A stretch of 64,000 bases of DNA. It comes from Heterohyrax brucei (taxonomy: Eukaryota; Chordata; Mammalia; Hyracoidea; Procaviidae). The notes beneath the pieces are model-generated. The model had not been told where the DNA came from. It did no database searches and saw only the letters and a list, made by a program, of their open reading frames with translations. Shown here one piece after another: positions 35,061-46,199 of this stretch; within the stretch, counting starts at the first letter, position 1, and the number at the start of each line of letters is the position of its first letter. The stretch covers positions 57,814,001 through 57,878,000 of the forward strand of contig CM053158.1 of the NCBI GenBank assembly GCA_028571685.1. The letters run 5' to 3'. The position numbers and the translations under genes are program-made.

Positions 35061-35509
35061 CTTAAAACCTTAAAAAATTTCCAAAGAACATACTAACAAT
35101 TTAAAGAGACCACAAAATACAGATACTTATGAAATCTTGACTGTGAGGTCAAGGGTATCGTTTCAGTCCTCTGAGTGGTTAGAGATTGGGGGCTGCAAAA
35201 GTCTGATTACCAGTATGAGTTTTAAAAAGTGACAGGATATTACAGTATAACCCCAAACTCTTCTGTGCTTGACGTTTTGTTGTCATCAGTGGTGACTGCA
35301 ACCCATGATTGGGGCCTTGGTTATTCTACCAGATTTTTTCTGTTTTGTTGGGCTTCTTGACAGATCAGACACAGTCTTTGTTATTTTTGTCATCTTCCAT
35401 TGATTGTAACACCCATGTTCAGTGTTTATCTTTGAGATGACTCTATGATTTTGACAGTTATCTAACATATTTTTGTTATTAGTGCTTTACGATGATGAGG
35501 ATAATAAAC
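35061..35509. other. Intergenic, nothing recognised
   Basis: No feature could be supported. Confidence 0.5.
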
Positions 35510-35700
35510 ATATAGGAAGCAGTGTCAAAGGACTGAAACCTCACTCCTGATTCAGCCTCTTGCTGGTCTCATGATGATGAGAAATCTATAAAATGGGGGG
35601 AGAAGTTGTACTTCACTCTCAAGGCTCTTGTGAGGGTAATATATATGAAAACACTTGCAAACATTAAAGCATGTGCAAATACTAGGAGTTATTATGATTC
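35510..35700 (+). mobile_element. MIR relic
   Basis: Includes ctgattcagcctcttgctgg, ataaaatggggggagaagt and a 3' part with caaatactaggagttatta. Confidence 0.5.
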
Positions 35701-38337
35701 TTCTTTCCCCATTTTTAAAAAAAATTATACTTCAGATGAAGGTTTGCACAACAAACCAGTTTCTCATTAAGTAGTTAATACACACATAGCTTTATAATGT
35801 TGGTTAACAGCCCCACAACAGGTCAACACTTTCCTTCTCAACCTTGGGTTCCCTGTTAGCAGAGTTTATGTCCCTTCCTGCCTTCTGGCCCTGCACATGG
35901 GCTGGCATGCCCCTTTAGTCTTGTTTTGTTTTATGGGCCTGTCCAATCTTTGGCTAAAGGGTGAACCTCAAAAGTGACTTCATTACTGAGCTGAAAGGGT
36001 CTCTGGGGGTGATACTCTCATGGTGTCTCCAGTTTCTATCAGGTCAGCAAGTCTGGTCTTTATGAGTTAGAATTTTGTTCCATATTTTTCTCTAGTTCTA
36101 TCTGGGACCCTCTGTTGTGATCCCTGTCAGAGCAGTCGGCGGTAATAGCCAGGCACCACATAGTTGTACTGGATTTAGACTGCTGGGAGCATGTTGATGT
36201 GGTCCATTAGACCTTGGGATTAATATTTCCCTTGTTTCACTCATTTTTTTCATTCATCCTTGCTTCCAAAGGAGTAAGGCCACCAGAGAATCCTAGATAT
36301 CTGCTCACAGGCTATTAAGACCCCCAATGCTATTTACCAAAGTAGAAGGTAGAACATTTTCTTTACAAACTGTGCTAAGCCGATTGAATTAGATGTTCCC
36401 TGAGACCATGGTACTCACAGACTTCAGCCCAGCAATTTGGTCACTCATGAAGTTTCGACATGTCTATGGAGCTTCCATGATCTTGCCTTGTCCAAGTTGT
36501 GCTGGTTTCCCCAGTAGTGTGTACTGACTTACCCTCCACCAAGTTACCACTATCTATTGTCTGTTTAGTGCTTTTCCATTTCCACCCCTTTCTCTCCCTG
36601 TAACCATCAAAGATTGTTTCTTTTTATGTGTAAGCCTGTTCATGAGCTTTTACATCAGTGATCTCATATAATATTTGTCCATTTTTTGATTAACTTATTT
36701 TACTCAGCATAATGTCCTCCAATTTACTCCGTTTTATGAGATGACATCCAGTTTTGCCAGCATCATTTGTTAAAAAGATTGTCTGTTCCCCCATTTGAAC
36801 ATCTGGGTTTTTGATTCTGTATGTTGATCAGTGTATCTGTTGTTGTACCAGTAGCAGGCATCTTTGTTTCTAAGGTGTGTCTCTTGTAAAGAACATAGTA
36901 ATGGATCCTGTTTTGTTTTGTTTTGTTTTTTAATCCATTCTATTACTCTCCATCTCTTTATGGGTACATTTAGGCCATTTAAATTCAGTGAAATATATTG
37001 ATAGGTGTGAATTTATTACTGTCATTTTGTAGTGCTGACATTTTTCTTTTCCCTCTAACTGTTCTGTGTTGTATTCTTTGGGTTTATGGGTTTCTTTTTC
37101 ATTTCTTTTATTTGTATTGAGACTTTATGTTTTTCTTCTTTATTTTGACTTTCTTTGTGATTACCTCGAAATTTACCCTGTCTTCCTAGGTTTGAACCAA
37201 CTTGTTATTACTTGGTATCACCTGGCCATCCACTCTATTAGAAAGTTCTATACCTACACTGTTTATTCCCTCTTTTATTCTCCTGACATTGTTGTCATTT
37301 ACAGATTAACCTCTCTGGTTCCTTGTAATTCTTTTGGTTTTTGATAGTCTTGGAAAGTTCATTCCTTAGGCTGGTATCTGGCTGGTACAATCTTGCATCC
37401 TAGATTCAGGCTGTGCTCTGATGTTGTTTGTTCTCAGACTCAAGGACTCCCTTTAATAGTTCTTGGACTTTGGTTTTGTTTTTAACATATTTCTTAAGTT
37501 TCTGTTTATCTGGAAATGTCCTAATTTCATCATTATATTTGAACAAGAGTTTTTCAGGCTATATTATTCTTGGTTGACAGCTTTTTTCCCAAGGTTTTAT
37601 ATATATATCATTCCATTGCCTTCTTGCCTGCATGGTTTCTGCTGAATAATCAGACTTTAGTTTTATTGTTTGTCCTTTGTATGTGAGTTTTTTGTTTTTC
37701 TCAAGCTGACCTCAGAATTTTTTCTTTTTCTTTGGTTTTAGTGCATCTGATTATGATATGCCTTGGTGATTTTTCTTTTGTGGTCTATCCTATAAGGGAT
37801 TTGTTGAGCTTCTTGAATGATCAGCTTATCATCATTAATGACATGAGAGAAGTTTTCTGTCAACAATTCTTCAGTGACCGTCTCTGTATTTTCCATTTTC
37901 TCTTTGCTCTTTTTTTTTCTGAATTTTCCTCAGAATTATATCCAAGTGTTTTTCTTCAATTTCACTGACCTTGTCTTCCATCACTTCAAATCTAGTTTTC
38001 AGCACCTCTGTGAAACTGTCCATTACTGAAATCTTGTTTTCATCTTTTAGATTTCTATTTGTTTTTGTATGATTTCTAGTATGGATTTATTTTGGGACTT
38101 TGTTCTTGTTTTAATTTTTCCATGAATTTGTTCATTTTTTGCTCATTTTTGTTTGCTTTTTGCTTAACTCTTGGGTAGCTCCACACACTAGAGATTTGGA
38201 TTCCCTGTCAGTTAATTCCAGTGCTTTTTAGTCTACAGTAATATCATCTGATGTTTTATTTTGGATACTTGCTGGAACTAACTTGTCCTGTTTTTTGTAA
38301 GTTTTACTATTATCTGGTGTCTTCAGGGCAGTTAGTA

Positions 38338-38373
38338 GTTTCTTTCTTTCTTTCTTTCTTTCTCTCTCTCTCC

Positions 38374-38406
<33 letters not shown>

Positions 38407-38409
38407 CCT
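38338..38409. repeat. Polypyrimidine simple repeat (CTTT/CT)n
   Basis: Seventy-odd bases consist almost entirely of C and T, with TTTC arrays flanking a central CT/CCCT array, inside the L1 copy. Confidence 0.95.
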
Positions 38410-38861
38410 TTTATTGTAGATCTGTTTGTTTTAACCTTTTTTCTGTTTGTTTGATTCAGTTATTTCAGAGCAGACAGGCTGTGTGTTCTTTGTTGTTTGC
38501 TCACTTGTGGTTACAATATTTTTCTCCTCTTTTTCCAATAGGTAGGGTTACTGGTTCAGCTATGGTGAGGTGGGGCATATCCAGCTAAAGGGGAGGGGCT
38601 GGGATGGGTTGTTTGTGGAATGTAGTAGGTCCAATAGAGCAGGCCAGCAATTAGTGCTGGGCAGGTTCCAGTACACTGTGCCTGTGCTCCTTCTGGGTGT
38701 GATATTCTGCACAGAGAACAGATAGCTGGCAAGGAGCAGTGAGACTGTGATGTGTGGAGCTAAAATGCATACGGGAAAGACTAGAGAAGGGAGAGAGAAA
38801 CAGGAACCAAAAACAAACAAAAATGAAAGAAGAGTTCTAGTCTGACCTCTAGAGTCACTAT

Positions 38862-38894
38862 CAGTCAGTCATGACTCAATGGCAGTGGGTTTAA
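38862..38894 (+). mobile_element. AfroSINE tail fragment
   Basis: Only the 3' end is present: gtcactatcagtcagtcatg and caatggcagtgggttt. Confidence 0.65.
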
Positions 38895-39535
38895 GAGAGC
38901 TTGCCCTTGGAGTGGAGAGATGAAGAATGGAGAAATGGATTAAAAAAGAAAGAAAAAGAAAAAACTAGTTAAAATGGTTTGGGGGTTACCAGGTCCCCCA
39001 GGTTCCCACCAGTGTTGCTGTGAAGACTAAGGAACTGTCTCCCATGCTGTGCAGTATAGTCTGGCTAGAAAGAATATTGATGTCACACAGTATCAGGTAC
39101 TTAGGAGTCAGGAAAAGAAGGTGTGTATACAGAGATGAGAACTGGGAAATAAAGAATGACATGAAGCAAGGAAAGAAAAGACCAAGAAAGAAGAAAAAGA
39201 AATGCTCCTAGGCATTCTACTGACAAGGATACCTAGATTGGGGACTGGAGTGCTAAACTGTGCAGTATAGCACACCTAGAAAGGACTTCTAAGCCTTTCT
39301 AAGCAATGAAAGAGAAAAACAGAGAAAACAAAAGAAAATAAATAAAAGGCCCCCAAGGACTCCACCAGCATTGCATCTCAGGCTGAAATAGTATTTCCCC
39401 AGCTGAGTGAGCTTCACAGCCTTTTAAGAAGAAACAAAGGTGACATACAGAGCCAGGTATTCAAGATAAAGGAAGGAAAGCTAATAGGAAGCACAGAAGA
39501 AACCAAAAGAAAGTGAAAAAAGCAACACCAGCTAC

Positions 39536-40805
39536 AAAAGATTTGAGGCACTTACTGATGAAAATCAAAGACCACAGCCTTCAATATGGATTACATCTTA
39601 ACATCAAGAAAACAAAAATCTTCAAAACTGGATCAAGAAGCAACATCATGATAAACAAAGAAAAGATTGAGGTTGTCAATGATTTCATTTTACTTTAACT
39701 TACTATCAACACCTATGGAAGCAGCAATCAAGAAACCAAAAGACCACATTACATTGAGAAACACTGCTGCAAAGACTTCTTCAGAGTTGAAAAGCAAAGA
39801 TGCCACCTTGAAGTTTAAGGTGCACTGACCCAAGCCATGGTATTTTCAATTGCATCTCATGTATGCAAAAGGTGAGCAATGAATAAGAAAGATAGAAGAA
39901 GAACTGACACCTTTGAATTGCAGTGGAAGAAGAATGTTGAATATACTATGGACTGCCAAAGAAACAAACATATCTGTTCTGGAGGAAATTCAGCCAGACT
40001 GCTCCTTTAATGCAAGGGTGGTTAGACTGTTTTACATACTTTGGGCATTCTGTCAGGAGGGATCAATTCCTGGAGGACATCATACAAGGTCTGACAATTA
40101 AGTCTGTGAACTTAATTCTTCTAAGTGCTACATATCTCATTGCTTAGTATCACTATAGACATCTTCAAAGTGATCCCCTTGGGAAGATATGCACTGACTC
40201 CAGTGCCTAGTCCACACTTCAAAGCAACTTTGGAACTCTTTCTAGAAGGGCCATTGCACGCAGTTGTGTGGTGGTAAATTTTCAAACTTAATTGCAGAGT
40301 TGTCTGTGAGGGAGTAAATAAAAAACTATTGGAACACCCTCCCTACTCACCTGATCTGGTCTCCAGTGGCATTTTTCTTTACACAAAGATAAAGGAAATA
40401 TTGAAAGGAAGACATTCAGGATATCAATGGTAGTACGATGATAGCTCTGATGTCCACTCTAGAAAAAAGTTCCAAAATTGCTTTGAAGGGTGGACTAGGC
40501 AGTGGTGTTGATGCATAGCTTCTCAAGGAGAGTATTTTGAAGGTGACCATAATGATATTCAGTAATGAGGTATGCAGCATGTTTTCTAGGATGAATTCAC
40601 AAACTTAATAGTCAGTCCTTATACTTGGTAAAGTATAGGGTCAGTGAAAAGGAGAAGACACTTAACAAGGTGGATTGACACAGTGGCTGCAACAATGAGC
40701 TTAAACATACCAACAATTGTGGGCATGGTTCAGAAACAGGAATTGTTTTATTCTGTTATGTATAGTGTTGCTACAAGTCAGAACCAACTCAATGCTACCT
40801 AATAA
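39536..40805 (+). mobile_element. RTE (BovB-like) LINE 3' half, split by a mariner
   Basis: Two segments, 39536-40084 and 40624-40805, form one RTE 3' half. The first decodes to HLNIKKTKIFKTGS and EKIEVVNDFILL, the reverse-transcriptase C-terminal region. The second holds ggattgacacagtggctgca and the tail tcagaaccaactcaatgc with ctacctaataacaacaa. Stops and frameshifts are present. The split is due to the mariner. Confidence 0.82.
40085..40621 (+). mobile_element. Mariner DNA transposon, internally deleted, both ends kept
   Basis: Imperfect terminal inverted repeats are visible: the left end reads caaggtctgacaattaag and the complement of the right end reads taaggactgactattaag. TA dinucleotides flank at 40083-40084 and 40622-40623. 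The 537-bp length is less than half of an autonomous mariner. The plus strand keeps a decayed transposase C-terminus (PPYSPDL near 40337, then SQGEYFEGDHNDI near 40522). Confidence 0.85.
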
Positions 40806-41480
40806 CAACAAGCTACAGATAAATGGGACTTAGAGAGCTGGCAAATCCAGGCATCAGAGGGGAAGGAGTTTGCCTTTGCTCTTTGCCAAGAGACTGCAGC
40901 CAGCAGAAAGCAGAGGAAACCTGCTGAGCGGGAAGGGTAAGGTTAGGAAAATGTGTATCACTGATTACTGGGTAGCCTGTGTTTGGCTGGGACCTCCTGA
41001 AAGTGCTGTCATCTATTACCCCCTCTAGTGTGCACGGGAGGAAATCCAGACAGTACAGACACTGCACTTCCCAGCCAGCTGAGTCACCACAGCTAGCTAA
41101 GAGGCATTAGAGGTAGAGTAAAAGGGACAGGATAGGGGGTGGGAAAAGATGTATCACTGGTTACTAGGTGCTTTGTCTTCTGCTGAGATTTCTGTGAAAA
41201 TACTTTTCCTAGCTGCTTGTCTGTCAGTCTGCATCAGGAATCCAAGACAGCGAATCCCTTCTGGGTTAGCTGATACAGGACTTCTTCTTATATCTCTTCT
41301 GGACCTCTTTTCTCTGTGTTTCTGTGTTTGGCTGAGGTCTTTATCTCTTCATTTGACACTTCAGCTTCCAGGATTGACATTTGCTTCTGTTTTACTCAGT
41401 TTGGGAGGTATTTTCTGTGGAGGTATAGCATGGTGCTTCTGTCTGTGGTACCATATTGGCCAGAATTACTGTTTATTCGC

Positions 41481-41754
41481 TTGCAACCACTCTCTGGGAC
41501 ATCAAAAAATCTTTGTTTTGCAGAATAAGTGTGTGTAAAAGAAAGAGCATCTTTATCCAATAGTTACCCTGCGTGGTGAAGAGCAGAAAGATGACCCTTC
41601 TCCCAAATGAAACATCCAGATGTATTTGCCTGATTTATCCAGCTGTGTTCCTCACTGTCATATGCAGACACCCAAATTTGAAAAAGCTATGTGACCTAAA
41701 AATGCTTATTGCTTCTTAATTTATTGTATCAAATGACTGTAAAAGGCACTAATG
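41481..41754. other. Intergenic, nothing recognised
   Basis: No supported feature between the L1 5' end and an older L1 piece. Confidence 0.5.
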
Positions 41755-42230
41755 TTTACCTTTAGAGAAATGGTTAAGCCAGTTGTGATGTATCCATCCA
41801 GTGGAATATTGTATAATCAGTTCACTTAACAGTTATGAAGCCTAAATTGAAACTTGGAAATTCGTATTGTACACTGTTAAATGAAAAAAGTAGGATTTGC
41901 AGATGTAGATGCAGGCGAACTATGAGCTAACTGCAGAAAAGTATCTATTTAAGAAAAAAGCCTAGAAAGAAACTCACCAGAGTGATATTATCTGGTAGCA
42001 TAGTAGGTAAGTGCTACAAGTGCTAACCAAAAGGTCAGCAGTTCAACTCTGCCAGGTGCTCCCTGTAAACTCTATGGGGCAGATCTCCAATGACCTATAG
42101 GGTTGCTATGAGTCAGAATCGACTCAGTGGCAGTGGGTTTGTGTTTTTTGTTTTTTCGGTTTATGCTAGGGTGGTAGAATCATAGTTGTTGATCAATATA
42201 GCATTTTTACAAAAAGATTTTTAAGAAAAG
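41755..42230 (+). mobile_element. Old L1 fragment with nested AfroSINE
   Basis: Wording such as tgatgtatccatccagtgga and atattgtataatcag resembles the ORF2 3' end or 3'UTR of old L1. An AfroSINE interrupts it at 41997-42142. Confidence 0.5.
41997..42142 (+). mobile_element. AfroSINE nested in old L1
   Basis: It contains gcatagtaggtaagtgctac, gctaaccaaaaggtcagcag and the tail gagtcagaatcgactcagtg. Confidence 0.9.
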
Positions 42231-42647
42231 ATTCACATCTCTCAAAGTTTGCTCTTGTCCTCATTTTCCTGCCTACTCTAGACTTCAAATTTGAGGGCTG
42301 AATTACATGGTTAATCTAACAGGAACCATAGACTGCAGATCAAAACCACAACAAAATACCATCTCTTCATGATCATGATGGTAATGAAAAAAAAGGAAAA
42401 CAACAGGTGGAGAAATTAGAATCCTCATCCACTCATGGTAGAGATGTAAATGGTACAGCCACAACTGAGAACAGTTTGATAGTTCCTCAGAAGTTGAACA
42501 CAGAATTACTGCATGATCCAGCCATCTCAATCTTAGCTATATAGACAGAAGAAGTGAAAGCAGGAATATAAACAGAAACCTGTATTCTAATGTTTATTGC
42601 AGCACTTTCCAACTTTGCTAAAAGTTTAAAACATTTGAAATGAATAA

Positions 42648-42811
42648 AACAAAACCAAACGCATTGCTATGAAGCCGATTCCAATTCCTAGTAATCCTAC
42701 AGCACAGAGTAGAAATTTTCCATTTAATTTCTAAGGACTAGCTGAAGGATTCGACCTACCAACCTTTTGGCTAGCAGCCATAGCTCTTAACCACTGCCAA
42801 CAGGGCTTCAT
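42648..42811 (-). mobile_element. AfroSINE nested in old L1
   Basis: The antisense tail (cgcattgctatgaagccgat) is followed by the tRNA-like head (accttttggctagcagccat, cttaaccactgcc). Confidence 0.88.
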
Positions 42812-43019
42812 AACAAATGAATAGATAAACAAAGTGTGGTATATACATACAGTGGAATAGTAGTCATAAAGAGGAATGAAACACAGGTACATGCCACAAC
42901 ACAGATGAACCTAGAAGACATAATGCTAAGCAAAATAAACCAGTGGAAAACGGGCAAATACTCATCTTTTATGAAATAATAAAATCTATACAAAGTCAAG
43001 ATTATAAGTAGTTACTAGG

Positions 43020-43523
43020 TGTCATGGATTGAATTGTGTCCCCTAAAGGTATTTGTCAGTCTGGCTGGGCTATTATTCTCAATATTGTGTGGTTGTTCAC
43101 CAATGTCTAATTCAATGTGTTGTAAATCCTAATCTCTATAATGTTAACAAGGCAGGATTAGAGACAGTTGTGTTAATGAGGCAGGACTCACTGTACAGGA
43201 TTAGGTTGAATCTAGGGTCAGTCTCTTTGGAGATATAAAAAAAGAGAAGTGAACAGAGAAAAGAGGGACTTCATACCACGAATAGGCGCTAATAGTGGAG
43301 CACGTCCTTTGGACCAGGGGTTCCTGCCCTGAGAAGCTCCTAGACCAGGAGAAGACTGATGACGAGGACCTTCCTCTAGAACCCACAGAGAGAGAAAGAC
43401 TTCCCTGGAGCTTGCACTCTGAATTCAGACTTCTAGTCTTTTAGACTGTGAGAGGATAAATTTGTTTGTTAAAGCCATCCACCTGTGGTATTTCTGTTAC
43501 AGCAGCACTTGATAATTAAGACA
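43020..43523 (+). mobile_element. MaLR-type solo LTR
   Basis: This 504-bp LTR has TG...CA ends, beginning tgtcatggattgaattgtgt and ending aattaagaca. The flanks read ctagg and ttagg, a 5-bp target duplication with one difference. Its start is identical to the complement of the MaLR LTR end at about 21080. No internal region follows, so it is a solo LTR. Confidence 0.85.
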
Positions 43524-43719
43524 TTAGGAGTAGGAGAGAGGGCAAAAGGGCAAGTTTTGCTTAGAGGGCACTAAGTTTATGTTAACATAGCAGAATAATT
43601 TGAAAAGTAATAGTGATAAAGACTGAATGTAAAGAAGGTAATCAACATCATCAAAATGCACACACGAAAATTGTTGAAGGTTTTATAATATTTGTTTCAC
43701 CACGTTAAAAAATATCCAT

Positions 43720-43880
43720 AATGGAGCAGAGAGGAATAGTGTGCTGTCACCGGACAGGGAGAGCAGTGGAAGCTGCATATAGGTGGGCATGTAAATTTAT
43801 ACGGGAATATACATTTTCACTCAGCCATGTTAAATAAAAAAGAAAAAATATATATACACACAACACACACACACAAGAAT
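43720..43880 (+). mobile_element. Young L1 3' tail and (CA)n tract
   Basis: This is nearly identical to the last 120 bp of the long L1 (60918-61040): gagcagagaggaatagtgtg, cagtggaagctgcatatagg and ggtgggcatgtaaatttata, ending in an A-rich tail and CA repeats. It is an extremely 5'-truncated insertion. Confidence 0.9.
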
Positions 43881-43931
43881 AGTGTAATTTCAGAGCTGAA
43901 CAGCCAAGTGATTAATAATGAATGAATTAAG

Positions 43932-43952
43932 GAAGGAAGGAAGGAAGGAACT
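43932..43952. repeat. (GGAA)n simple repeat
   Basis: Five tandem ggaa units. Confidence 0.9.
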
Positions 43953-44049
43953 TTCTACAAGGAAATCCCTCTGTAGACTGTAAACAGAAATATGGCATAT
44001 CCCTTGTCTTTGTCTGGGTCAGCCTTAGATAATATAATAGTTTCAGAAA

Positions 44050-44280
44050 CATATTCCTTGCATAAAACATGCTCACAGTGCTAAATACTTTATATGCATT
44101 CTCATCTTATTCTTATAACAAGCTTATGAGGTAGGTAATATTTTATTTACATTTTGCAAGTAACTGCAGCTCAGAGAGGGCAATAATTTGTTAAAGATCA
44201 ATGAATGCACAGCTGGGATCTGAATCCATGTCTTTCTAGACCATAGAGCCCCTACTTTGAAATTGCAAACACAGAATTAT
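44050..44280 (-). mobile_element. MIR relic
   Basis: The antisense MIR order is visible: gcttatgaggtaggtaatat, agctcagagagggcaataat, cacagctgggatctgaatcc. Confidence 0.65.
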
Positions 44281-44294
44281 ATCACCAGCTAACG

Positions 44295-44658
44295 TATCTT
44301 GGTTTCCTGCTTAGTGCCTTACGCATAGAAATAAACAGAGGCTTTGCAGATGTGAAAGTGTCATGCCACAGGCACTCGAGGCCTGGAATACTGGTGCGTG
44401 ATTTGGGCAGACTCAGCAGTGGAGGCATAGTAGGTGCAGTCACACTAGTTTGTTTGGAGTAATGGTGGTAGGTAGGTACAGCATTCAGCAACTCCACCCC
44501 TGGTGGCACCATGGCTTTACATACAGATTAACGTGAAGGTGGCTAGCAGCCAGACCCGTGAGCTCTCAAGGCCAGGTAGGTTACATAACAAAATGTGTCA
44601 TACTGGTGAATCGCTGTCATCTTGCCTGGGCAAGACAATCTTCCATGCTATGCCTACA
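44295..44658 (-). mobile_element. ERV 3' LTR
   Basis: It aligns with 50585-50950 over shared blocks such as actcgaggcctggaatac against actcaaggcctagaacac, and ggtggctagcagccagac against ggtggctagcagtcagat. The right edge (aca at 44656-44658) fits a minus-strand TGT start. The left edge is approximate. Confidence 0.7.
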
Positions 44659-44859
44659 CTCCACCCCGAAAGGTCTTTTGTTTGCCATACCATCTACATG
44701 TTAATTTTTCCACAGGTTCTCTGGGCAAGACGTGGGGCTGTATTGATCCATATAAAACAGCAACAACATAAGCAGTAACAAACAAAAATAAGCCTGCAGG
44801 CTATCACCAGTACAGCAACTAACATGAGCGCCAAGTATATCCCAGTTTATGCTACCACA

Positions 44860-46000
44860 AGGCCAGGGGATCCCCAGGGAGGCTAGTAATAGACTGCGTT
44901 TCTTCAGTCAGCTGTAGTGCTTGGCTGATGTCATTTCGGGCATCTGGAATGTAAGTAAAACATTCCACATGGAGGAAGGCACAAGTCCTCCCTTAATCCT
45001 TGGTCAAGATGTCCAAGGCCATATGGATTTGTAGTACCACTTTTTGGAGTTGGTATTCCTCCTCATCTAGTAGGGTCAGGGCCCAATGTGTGGCACTCAG
45101 AGCCCTGGCAGTGTGTGGCACCAGTGCTGTCACCTGCATCTGGATGACTGTAGTAGCAGTTTGGGGCATAAATAAGGCCAATGGGTAATACCACCATGTG
45201 GTATACTTTACCTGATACTGATACGAGAAAGCATCCCAATTACTGGGCTTGCTGGGTAGGGATTTCAAGCTATGGCCCAGTATACATGATCATCCCCATG
45301 TACACTGACCAGTCTAATTATAAGGTGAGTAGGGCCACCCATGAGAGCCACAAATCCACAGACTGCCCCAGGACACTGAGTAAACCCCTGCCTTTTGATT
45401 CTTTTCCAATTTTCTTCTCCCACATCTTGTGGCATGCTTTGTGGGGCCAGTTTCTGACATAGGCCCACAGGAGTGCATCCAACATGGGGTCCCCCTGGAG
45501 TTATCTGCTCTGTGGGAAGGGAGGCTTCATCCCACGATTCAACTGTCTCAGCTGTAAGCCACCCCAGGCTATCCCAGATGGCATCTCCCATACAGGGCTG
45601 GGCATGGGTCATTTATTTTCACATGTGCCCAGGGTACATTCCAGAGGGGGTCACTACATCTCCATTCTAGCAACCGTGTCCAATTTTCTCCAGTGTCAGG
45701 GTGAATTCTCCAGGAGAGGCCTCCTGCAGCACTGAGCAGTATCTTGGCACAAACCCAGCATGCTGATTGGTTGGGGACCTCTGCCGAGGTGTGAAACTAG
45801 TCAGTCAAGGTGTTTGCACTGGTTAGCCTATGGCTGCAAAGAGAGAGGTTAGAGAAACCAGTAGAGGGAGGTCTTTCCCATCTGGCAAAATGCAGGCCCC
45901 TTGACAACCCTGGGACAAGAGGGTAGCTGGCAAAGGGGTCTTCCCTACTCTCTCATACCAGACCTTAGCCCCCGTATCAGTAGGTAAGGGGTGCTCAATA
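44860..46000 (-). pseudogene. ERV env remnant (SU and TM parts)
   Basis: The minus strand carries an SU-like CWVC motif, the four codons being the complement of 45749-45760. About 700 bp further on come a long helical stretch (ALTLLDEEEYQLQKVVLQ) and, past an in-frame stop, a TM-type cysteine cluster in which the second of the expected paired cysteines is Phe. A CXXC motif in SU together with this TM layout is typical of gamma-type envelopes. The reading frame is broken by numerous stops and shifts, so no functional protein can result. Confidence 0.7.
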
Positions 46001-46199
46001 TGGACAAGCACAGGCCCTATGTGTATAGGCCAAACACTTAGCACAAATGTACCTTTGAGAAAAACAGCAAGTGCACCCACAGGTAGGGATATTATAATCT
46101 CTGGGGGCCACTCACTCAGTATCCATGTACAGGTATTCAATCCTCTCTCCTACCAGATCACTCATGGGGACACTAAACAAATCTAAGTGAAGGACTCTA

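Larger units (their letters stand above)
35735..41480 (-). mobile_element. Minus-strand L1 with internal deletion and nested RTE
   Basis: The 3'UTR in antisense (about 35735-36700) is followed by a short ORF2 3' piece. At about 36860 the sequence then jumps to the part that in the sister L1 lies at about 24950, so most of ORF2 is deleted. ORF1 remnants (about 37400-38150) and the 5'UTR (38500-41480) follow. An RTE insertion with a mariner inside occupies 39536-40805. All frames are broken. Confidence 0.78.
42320..43719 (+). mobile_element. Old L1 3' region (sense) with nested SINE and LTR
   Basis: Decayed L1 ORF2-end sequence (ggtatatacatacagtggaa, gatgaacctagaagacataa) and 3'UTR continue across an antisense AfroSINE (42648-42811) and an LTR (43020-43523). 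Confidence 0.6.

Noticed and set aside
38338-38409. A tandem array that might be a CRISPR-like or satellite structure
   Set aside because: It is a simple pyrimidine microsatellite without spacers.
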